Part shown: positions 53,092 to 64,000 of the stretch, in pieces | Layout of the letters: the number at the start of each line of letters is the position of its first letter | How positions within the stretch are numbered: the first letter of the stretch is position 1 | Assembly: GCF_037975245.1 (NCBI RefSeq) | Contig: NC_092568.1 | Coordinates: 23,338,501-23,402,500 of the forward strand | Reading direction: 5' to 3' | Source: Apostichopus japonicus | Taxonomy: Eukaryota; Echinodermata; Holothuroidea; Aspidochirotida; Stichopodidae | DNA: 64,000 nucleotides | Program-made: the position numbers and the translations under genes | Notes under the pieces: generated by a model | The model's input: only the letters and a program-made list of their open reading frames with translations | Told to the model about the DNA's origin: nothing | Database searches by the model: none

Positions 53092-56000
53092 AAAACACCC
53101 GTCCGTGTGATTTATGCAGACCCTGAATAATTAGGTCAAGAAAGGAAATCCTGCCACTTTATCTATTTGAATACAAATTTGTGAAAATTATTCAATTTTA
53201 AGATGAGGATTTGAAGCAATCATTTCCCAGTTAACAGGACTGTATAAAACTAAGTTCATCAGTTCTGGAAAGATCATTCCTATATTGATTCATTCTTAAT
53301 GCAATGTTCAGACTGTCACAGAGTGTCACTAATCTGTCACAAGTATTGTAAATTCAATTTGTTAATTATTTGATTTGCCAAATTATTTCTGCTGACTGTT
53401 TATCCCAATGATCTTGAATGAAAAAGAGTTTTTATTTTCCCAAAAACTTGTCATAAGCAGGATGAAGCAGCTCTTCCATTTAATTAATAAATAATTAATT
53501 AAAACACAAAAATGTCATAACTAGATCTGTCACTTGTTTGACTGTAGCATTAATGTTGTTGTCTGGTGACTTGTGATAGATGTAGGTCACAAGTTCTGTG
53601 ACAGAATTATCTTTGACAATTTAACTTGTAGGATGACTGTTAAACCATGATTACTCTTGAACTAACTTTTCAAACCTTAGTGATGAAGAAGTAGACAAAT
53701 TTCCAAACTTTTGTAAGCATAGTATAACAGAACTTCCATAGAAAATTGAAATAATTATGCATTCAGTTATGTTGGATGAAAAACTATCACAAGGCAGAAT
53801 GAAACATTCTTGCAAAATGAATCTTGATTAATGTAGGTCTTACCTTTTTTTCCTCAAAAGGTGAGAGCGTTTGCAATAAGGGTGATTCTTTTAACAGCTT
53901 TTTGCATTTTGCATCAAATTTGAGAAAATGCTAAATGTATCAAGAATAAAAGTCCAATTGTTGTAAACCGTTTTCCAAAATTGATTATTACTATGATGAA
54001 TATACGACAGAAATCTAAAATCAAATGATATTATTAATAAATTGTTACTTAGTTAAAGTCCCATTTGGTGTATGAAACCGTAGCAGGGTGCCGTTAATAT
54101 TTTCTTATGTTTACCGATACTCTGTAAGTTTGCTAAAACCAGCCATTTGGTACCAAGCTCAAACACCTGCTATCGTCACAATTATTCTTGAAAGTTTTTG
54201 CAAAGTTATTAATAGAAAGAGACTTTTCTTCCAGCAGGTTAAGTTTTCACTTCCATAGATCACTTTTATAGATTGTAGTATTTCATTGAGAATGACGGGA
54301 ATCATTCTTAATGAACCTGGTTGTAAGTTCTCAAGTTTATTTCCTTAAAACAAAACCATCTTTTGGGGCATTTCTATTTTCAAAAGTTTTGGATATGTAG
54401 TTAATTATGCATTTAATCTTTCAGGGTGTCGTTTCAATTCTTCCATCAAGAAGTTAACTTTTTCTTCAAATATCTAATTGTAGCCTCAGATTGAGACTGA
54501 TAGTCGCTTTATTTTTTTTTATTATTTCCAAAATTTCTTTCTAATATTTCATAAAAAAAAATGTCTTTCAAAATGTGCTTTAATCACCTTCTTCTTCTTG
54601 TTCTTTCTATATAAATATTGCTTAATATCATCTTGAAAAATCTGCATCTTGAAATTATTAAAAGTGATCTGAAATTTATATCAACCAAGCTAAATGAGTG
54701 CTGTAAAATAATTTTTACATTCAACTTTCAAATCTGAAACTAGTAATGTGGTGCTGGATCAAGCTACCAAAAGAAAATCAAATGTCCTGACATTTAAGGA
54801 TTAATTTCGAAGAAAAGATGCGACATAAAATTTATCGAGCAACAGTTTGACGCATTCCTTCAGTTTTATCTCTCAGAGTCACTTTCGGTCAATCAAATGC
54901 TAGTTAAATTGTTTCTTTGAAAGTTAAGAAAATCCTGCCCAATTATCTTTTTGGTTTTTAATGTGACATTTGATTTGAAGTACTGTCTCTGAAACACTAC
55001 ATGTTAACCTCATGTTTAATTGGTGTAATATTTTATTTTAAGTTTATGTTGCTCTCTCATATTTTTGGAATTTCCCAATTTGATGTTAGTATCATCACAC
55101 GTCCCTTGTTTTATATCATTTCATAACTTTCTAAGTTAATTTTGCAGTCTTTAAACTGATGATGTGTTGTTTTTAATTGTCTGATAGGTGCTATCCATTG
55201 TGCAATTGGTAAGAATCAAGAGACTGTTAGGCCAAGTTTCTGACTTGTAGGACTTGAAAAGTATGTTTTGTGTATTAAGCAGTAAGTTTCTTGAATTAGT
55301 TTAAAAGGTAATGAAAGAAAGTACTCATAAGACAGATCTGCCTTGCAGTCAGTTACTGTAGAAGTCTGGCATTCACTGTGTGGACATGCCATGTCACATT
55401 GGTTATGCAATTCAACTAACAGGTTTTGCTCATTTTGTTTTAAAAATTATTATAGTACAAACAGCAGCTGCATCATCGAGGAAAACTCACAAACTTTCAT
55501 TGGTCAGGGCTGACACTCACAACATGTCACACTTTCGTAATTGTTTCAAATTGCACCCCCCCCAATTAACCCCCACCCCCTCCTGTATTGACCTCAACCT
55601 ATGACTGATTAAGGGATCTGTGTACAAGAGAGCATGTAATGAATTATTCATGATGTCATAGGTCACATGAATATACGCCCTTGTAGTGGCAAATATTTAA
55701 TGAATGTGAGTGCCTTGTAGTTATTATATTCCAGTCATATCTATACCTCTATAGCAATGCCTTGAACTGTGTAATATGTTCCATGCCCCTTAATAGTGTT
55801 CTCTGTAGAGTGATGCCCCCTTCCTCGTCCTCCAAATGAATCCCAAAACATGGTTTCATCATTTCAGAATTTTTTTGTTCCCTGCAGGCAGTGTTTCTTC
55901 CAATATCAGCCATTCATTGAATGTAATTGGTGTGTCTAATTTTTTTTGTACTTGAATTTTAATTTAAATATTAAGATAAAACTTAAGAAAGGAAATAATT

Positions 56001-56950
56001 ATTTGTTTGATCTAATAGCAATGTACATCAATGCTGTCTTTAGAAAACATTTTACTTGATTAGTGCTCAGATACTCACATCATCTGTTTGTTTACATATT
56101 TGAAAGAGAATGGTTACATAAATTTTGATTTCAGAACATGTTTTGTAATTATTAAAATAACTAATTAACTAATTGTTTGTGATAAAAAAATTCATAAATG
56201 TGTATGCAATCGAGGTTTACATAATTATAAATTTGGTAGAGGATTCCGTAGTAAATATCTTTTAAGAGATATTGAACTATAATGTATGTTTTAGAGGTGT
56301 CAACATCAATTTTTCAATCAGAAAGCATGTAAACGTGCAGAAACAGGTTTACCCATACACTATTACATGACAAATGCTTACAGTGTGTAAAATCTGTGGT
56401 ATAGGTTTAATACAGACATGCAGTTTAGCATTATGAATGCAAACTAACATTCCCACACATCAACACCTTGATAGAATGATCCCAACACCTTGGAGCTCTG
56501 ATATTATATTCTCTCATCACCTTGTTTCTTTCTTTCTTTCTTTGTTTATGGTTTTAATTTGTTTACTATCTTTTTAATTATAAAGCTACAATTCATTTGC
56601 TGCAGAAAAAGTGTGTTGTTCAAATAATTTAGTTTTTTTTTATATCTATGTATTGATATCACCATTGATAGGTCTTTCAAACTGTTGTTTTCCTAATATT
56701 ATATTATGCTATATCTGTGCTCGCTATCAATGTTAGGCTATATCTTAAACTGCCAAATTCCTTGCTTGATTATCGTTTTTACTCTTGTGCTGTGTGTATT
56801 TTTGACTGATAATGGATCTTATTGTGTAACCAAACTTCCAAATATATTAACTTTCATCCTTTACATTACCATAGCTCTTCCGTTATTTTTGTATTTCTCG
56901 TAGGTAATTGTCCATTAGAGTCTGTGTTGGTACTGTTAATTAAATTTAAG
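53092..56950. other. Intergenic AT-rich stretch, nothing recognised
   Basis: About 3.9 kb of AT-rich sequence with no long open frame, no spectrin PH segment and no recognised repeat. Part may be extended 3' UTR. Confidence 0.4.
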
Positions 56951-56977
56951 GTGCAACTTTACCTTCCTTTTGGATAC

Positions 56978-57147
56978 TCCCCCCCCCCCCTCCTTACCCT
57001 TTCCTCTTCCTTCCCTCCTCCTTTCCCCTTGCTACCTTCCCTGTTTCCCCTTTCTTCCTCCCATTGCTCTCCACCCCTCCCCCCTTGCTTCTCTTCTCCC
57101 TGGCTTCTCCTTACCCCTGCCTGCCTCCCTCTCCCCCCCCCCCTTAT
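56978..57147 (+). repeat. C/T-rich tract
   Basis: About 170 bp almost entirely pyrimidine on the + strand. Open frames across it are low complexity and not coding. Confidence 0.8.
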
Positions 57148-57164
57148 TTAAACATCACCAGTGC

Positions 57165-57780
57165 TGCTAAGTCACCCGCTTTGGGCGGGTGTCACCCGCA
57201 TTTTCGGGTCGTCTCCCGCTCACCCGCCCACCTGTCCGAATCTCCCGCATTTTCCAAAAAACTCCCGCATTTTTGAAGAATCTCCCGCATTGTAGGCCCA
57301 CAGAGTTTTTCCTGTGAAAGTGTATCATTGCTAGCGTGAAATTCATTTCATCACACCAAAATGCGAATTATCTCAGAACCGCCAGGATCGGAAATTACTC
57401 AAAGCCGATCGTGCTAAATATGCCCGGCTGAAAGCAACGTTACCTATACGATTCGTGAAAAATAATACCGTTACGACACACGTGAACGCTACAGCGTCCG
57501 CAAAATTTCCTCTGGAATGAAAAAAAAAATAGACACAATACAAATATGGAGACAGTATAGATTCAGCTTAGATGACCCGGGAAGTGATGTTTCCGGCCAT
57601 CTGAGGGGCCGTAAGATCCCAAAATTTTCTTGTACGCTTCGCGCCAACTTATGGTGGCGCTCCGCTTAGATGGTGTACGTAACCAACAGCACCAGACAAT
57701 TTTCACCCGCCTAAAAAACAACTGACCTTGGCGTCTCTGCATCACAGACCCGGATGTATTTATCATCTCACGGTGGGATC
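57165..57780. repeat. GC-richer interspersed repeat region, unclassified
   Basis: Starts with repeated cacccgc/ctcccgcat words, contains the motif copy at 57574-57672 and ends near 57780. It is the type of repeat seen at 9.3-10.7 kb, but ends could not be fixed. Confidence 0.45.
57574..57672 (+). repeat. Interspersed ~100-bp motif, copy 3
   Basis: Block order as in copies 1 and 2, 47 kb away, same orientation. It sits in a GC-richer repeat region (57170-57780) that also contains repeated ctcccgcat words. Confidence 0.7.
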
Positions 57781-57855
57781 TTTAAATATGACATGCCAAA
57801 CAGATTAAACCAGTGAAACAAAGAAGGCTATAGATTCACATGGAGTTGAACAAGC

Positions 57856-57861
57856 TTTATT
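57856..57861 (-). terminator. Poly(A) signal of the small minus-strand gene
   Basis: AATAAA on the minus strand, about 165 nt beyond the stop codon at 58027. Confidence 0.55.
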
Positions 57862-58026
57862 TGACTTTAGAATGTTTGGTAACGTATTCATGTTTCGAAA
57901 AACTATCTCCACGTTTGTTTCGAAAATCTCCAGGTTTACACGCCAGGGTGTTCATAGTTCTGCTATAGGAAACGGTTGGACAATTTTAGGGATGGCTGTC
58001 TTTTAATATCACCGTTACTGAATGTG

Positions 58027-60805
<2,779 letters not shown>

Positions 60806-61387
60806 ATCGTCTGAATCATTTAGTGTATGTATATGTTTATATCAGACCTTCCGGAATATAAACAACATGAAAAAAATCGAAGCGGTTTTTTTTATTTAAA
60901 CGAGGCTAATTATTCAATCCCACTGGAGAATGCAGCTCATTGGTGCAGTAATATAAAATATCCGAGAACTTACAAAGCAAAATTTAAAACTAAATCCCTT
61001 GATGTGGATTCCACACTGATGTAACCGTCATTGGATCAGGTATCTCATGTAAGTTAACTTTATGTTGAGGTACTAGCACTTCACATAACTTCGATGCAAG
61101 CAAGCCGTAATATAATATTACCAGCATATGAAAAGTGCGCCTTCAGTATAGAATTATATATGAACCCGAGCCTGGCATATCTGCGTTTTCCATACAAAAG
61201 TCGCTCTCTTTGAACTCTTATTAAGCAGAAAGTTGTAATGTCGTAGTTTAGCATAGTTGCTTGCACTCGTACTTGCCCTCATGAAAAGTTGTACTCGTCG
61301 GTATAGTTGTACTACTCGGGGGGGTGGGGACACTTTCGGTTTACATAGCATACAGTTTACATAGCATGTAGCTACGCCTTAAAGTAC
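60806..61387. other. Spacer between two divergent genes
   Basis: Separates the start codon of the small minus-strand gene from the first FAU promoter copy. It contains a G run (gggggggtgggg near 61318-61330). A shared bidirectional promoter region is possible but not shown. Confidence 0.4.
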
Positions 61388-61389
61388 AT

Positions 61390-61740
61390 GGTTAAGCTCG
61401 TATTTGCACTTAAGAGACAAAGTGTCCTAACGTCACCAATATGCTATTCATATTCCACGTAGAATTGAGTTTAATTATTTATTTATTTTTGAAATGACAG
61501 CGTGATTTCTTTTAATAGTTTGTCAAATCTATCTAGCGCTATGGCTGTGGCTCAGTGATTTACGGATTAATAGAGGGCGCCATAACAATTTCTCTCTCTG
61601 ATCTTCCTTTCATGCTGCGAGTACATCATTGCACAACGTGTTGAAAGGTATTCCCAATAAATTAACGATCTTTCTTCAGGTTTCATAATTTTACCCTTTG
61701 GTTTCGTTTGATTACAAGTACGAGATATTAGTGAAGATTA
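61390..61740 (+). promoter_or_regulatory. FAU: FAU promoter and first exon, copy 1
   Basis: First unit of a tandem duplication. It contains aagctcgtatttgcacttaa, a tagcgctatggc block, tagagggcgccataacaatt, then the TOP-like start CTTCCTTTC at 61603-61611 and donor AAAG|gtattc at 61647. Ribosomal-protein genes typically start at such a C followed by pyrimidines. Confidence 0.65.
61603..61647 (+). other. FAU: FAU candidate non-coding exon 1a
   Basis: About 45 nt from the TOP-like start to the donor. It contains an upstream ATG with a 10-codon ORF closed by TGA (61612-61644) before the donor. Confidence 0.55.
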
Positions 61741-61747
61741 GCTCATG

Positions 61748-62139
61748 AGTAAGCTCGTTTTTGCACTTAAGAGACAAAGTGTCCTTACGGCACCAATAGG
61801 CAAATTCATATTCCACGTAGAAATGAGATTAATTATTTATTTATTTTGAAATGACAGAGTGATTTCTTATAACTGTTTGTAAAATACTCAAATCTATATA
61901 TAGCGCTATGGCAGCCTAATTTTGATCAGTACTGTACTTCATTTAGTGGCTCAGTGATCTACGGATTAATAGAGGGCGCCATAACAATTTCCCTCTCTGA
62001 TCTTCCTTTCGTGCTGCGAGTACATCATTGCACAACGTGTTGAAAGGTATTCCCAATAAATTAACGATCTTTCTTTAGGTTTCATCATTTTACCATTCGT
62101 TTTCTTTCGATTACCAGTGCGAGATATAAGTGAAGATTT
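61748..62139 (+). promoter_or_regulatory. FAU: FAU promoter and first exon, copy 2
   Basis: Second unit, with the same blocks as copy 1 plus an insertion of about 40 bp near 61880-61950 (including tctatatatagcgctatggc). TOP-like start CTTCCTTTC at 62002-62010, donor AAAG|gtattc at 62046. It is nearer to the coding exon. Confidence 0.65.
62002..62046 (+). other. FAU: FAU candidate non-coding exon 1b
   Basis: Counterpart of exon 1a; the upstream ATG is GTG here, so there is no upstream ORF. On that ground I favour it as the main first exon. Confidence 0.6.
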
Positions 62140-62740
62140 TCAGAGATTATCAGAAAATATTCGTTGTTATGAAAGATATCAAAGGTGTATTTATATGTAA
62201 CTCAGGTAGAGTATTGTAATATCCGTGGTAGGATGTATACACCAATGACATACCAATCACTGTTGTAAAACAACCTGACGTAAGGCCTAGCCAATGCTAT
62301 TCAACGAGAATCTAGGACAGGTCTGTTGAACATCCTAACAGTAACAGAGACACGTTCATGATATCCATATACCATAGCGTGAGAGGTTGGAAAAAAAGTT
62401 GTTCAGTTCAAGCTGCTACATTTCAAAGTATGTAAATGATCGTCTTAAACTAAAGTTGAAGTGCTGGGTTTTCTGTTTTTATATGATGATCGCCCTTTTT
62501 TCATAGGGGTCTGAATGGATGATGGGGCTGTGCCAGCTTCCACATGAATTCTCTGGGTAGGTTAGGCTGCATTTAAACTGATAAAAGTATCAAAGACCAT
62601 TTACTTAATTCTGTGTGATATCAAGTTCTGTTAGTGGTATGTCACAGGATTAGTCAAGAGAAGTGTAAGCCATGGCATAGTTCAATCATTCCACAAGGCT
62701 AATTGAAACTTCAAATTTAAATTTGTTTCTGTAGGTCATA

Positions 62741-62815
62741 ATGCAGTTATTTGTACGTGGACAGCAACTTCACACCCTTGAGGTGTCCCCTGAGGAACAT
62801 GTGGTGAACCTTAAG
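62741..62815 (+). CDS. FAU: FAU exon 2, coding part
   Basis: 25 codons, acceptor tttctgtag at 62734, six bases of 5' UTR (GTCATA), donor AAG|gtaagt, phase 0. Confidence 0.92.
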
Positions 62816-63727
62816 GTAAGTGCAGAATAATTTGTTCGCTCCTTTCATTTTTCTCTGACAGTAATGGAGTACAAAGTTGAGAAATATATGTCCGTCTAAT
62901 ACATAGCCCTAGTGCATTTAACGAATTACTTTAGGCTAGCCTAGGCCGACCGTAGTTTCACAGAACAATGCAAGCCAGAAGCCACTTTTTAGCAATACTT
63001 GCTTTGTGATCCTGATCAGTACAAAAAAATTAGCCAGCCAATTTGTTGGTTGTGTTTGTTTTGGGAATTTTCTGAAATTGTGCCCTCATTTTATGTGAAA
63101 GTGCACATGGCACCATAATTTGCAATGTCGCACATGGATCATACCAACATATTATAAAAAAAAAATCTTTGTAAATGAATGATATTCTGTCTTTGCAAAT
63201 GTTGCTAGTGTTGGAGAAAAAATTAACTAATGATATCAAAATGTGACCAGGGCACTTATCACATCAGTAAATATATGCAAGTTTCATTTTGCTCTCCCTA
63301 TTTGGAAACATACAATGATTGCTGTACTTTCCAAAATTTCATTTCATTTATATGTTATCCCACAACAAAGTTACAGGTAAACCTATAAATATTGATTCGT
63401 TAGAAAATAGCATAGCAAAGTTGTGGAAGGAGTGTTCTAGGAAGCCTTCAAAGTAATAACCAAATAGAGCACTATCATAGGGAAAAGAGAGAAAAAGACA
63501 AACTGTAAGCACTGAACAGCAATTGAATTGATTATTTAGCACTGGATCACATTGTATCCCACGTATTTGGCTTCCATTACAGACTCAGTTGGAGTCTGTT
63601 GAGGGCATTCCTGTGGCCTACCAGGTTCTACTTTACGGTGGCCGTCCATTGGACAATGGTATGCTCGTCAGTGAAGCAGGAGTCTCCAACCTCTCGACCA
63701 TCGACTTGAACGTCCGTCTTCTCGGAG
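62741..63727 (+). CDS. FAU: FAU: ubiquitin-like FUBI fused to ribosomal protein eS30 (5' part)
   Basis: FAU makes a fusion that is cleaved into the ubiquitin-like FUBI and the 40S ribosomal protein eS30. Seen: exon 2 (62735-62815, ATG at 62741) starts MQLFVRGQQLHTLEV as in known FUBI; exon 3 (63583-63727) encodes LESVEGIP, then VLLYGGRPLDNGMLVSEAGV and ends ..LNVRLLG plus the first base of the second Gly of the LLGG cleavage site. All 25 + 48 codons are in phase. The eS30 part lies beyond the window. Introns in the 5' UTR and after codon 25 are GT-AG. Confidence 0.93.
63583..63727 (+). CDS. FAU: FAU exon 3
   Basis: 48 codons plus one base, acceptor cattacag, donor GGAG|gtgagt. Ends at the FUBI-eS30 junction, as expected for the family. 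Confidence 0.92.
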
Positions 63728-64000
63728 GTGAGTTATATTCATATCATGTGTCTCTTACACCCCCCCCCCCCCACCCTGCCTAACATCCAACCCTATGGTG
63801 TATCTCTGTTGTTTTCAGTCAAGTCTAAAAAAAAACATAAAAAGTTGGTTTAATTAGCCCTTTGTTTACTTCGTTCATGACTAAACAACTAATAATGCAA
63901 GGCTTTGCAAGAGTGACATGCCTACATTAAGGGTGCTAGGATCTTTCAGTTTAGTGGGGTTTTAAAATGCTCTCAGAAAATATCACATTGTAAATTCTCA
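63728..64000 (+). other. FAU: FAU intron, continues past the window
   Basis: No exon seen up to the window edge; a C run lies at about 63759-63772. Confidence 0.6.

Noticed and set aside
56822-57276. Pro/Leu/Ser-rich frames
   Set aside because: They read through a C/T-rich tract and a repeat; not protein-like.

Overview
This window is nuclear DNA of a marine invertebrate animal, most likely a deuterostome and probably an echinoderm. The clues are AT-rich introns of about 0.3-4 kb with GT-AG borders, the conserved genes, and many short non-autonomous DNA transposons and tRNA-derived repeats. The species call is an inference. I see no prokaryotic, viral or CRISPR content.

Positions 246-52535 (+) hold the 3' three quarters of one very large gene, a beta-heavy spectrin (beta-H; Drosophila karst, C. 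elegans sma-1, vertebrate SPTBN5 class). I delimit 56 exons whose splice phases all fit, giving about 2,926 residues: the end of spectrin repeat 4, repeat 5 interrupted by an SH3 domain, and 25 more repeats up to the partial repeat that pairs with alpha-spectrin. An SH3 domain in repeat 5 and a last repeat numbered 30 is the beta-H layout. The actin-binding CH domains and repeats 1-3 lie upstream of the window. The frame ends in a 14-residue exon; no PH-domain exon was found.

The introns carry most of the odd structure: a 1.1-kb G-rich 21-bp minisatellite; a 96-bp tandem repeat that copies the end of an exon with its splice donor; a pair of inverted repeats of about 1.4-1.7 kb flanking eight exons, one copy holding a 2-kb hAT-like insertion; several terminal-inverted-repeat elements, one with a perfect 8-bp target duplication next to an acceptor; fragments of a LINE and of a GIY-YIG (Penelope-like) retroelement; and tRNA-derived SINE-like repeats.

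Positions 52536-57850 are 3' UTR and intergenic sequence with little coding signal. At 58027-60805 (-) there is an apparently unreported small two-exon gene encoding an 81-residue protein with a cysteine cluster; its splice donor also sits in a 48-bp in-frame tandem duplication, and its intron holds a 290-bp GAT/GATGAC microsatellite.

From about 61.4 kb to the window end (+) is the 5' part of FAU (ubiquitin-like FUBI fused to ribosomal protein eS30). Its promoter and non-coding first exon, with a TOP-like start, are tandemly duplicated; the upstream copy has a short upstream ORF that the downstream copy lacks. FAU continues past the window. I found no single new multi-gene system; the best leads are the duplicated splice donors, the duplicated FAU promoter, the inverted-repeat-flanked exon block, the PH-less spectrin end and the small cysteine-rich gene.
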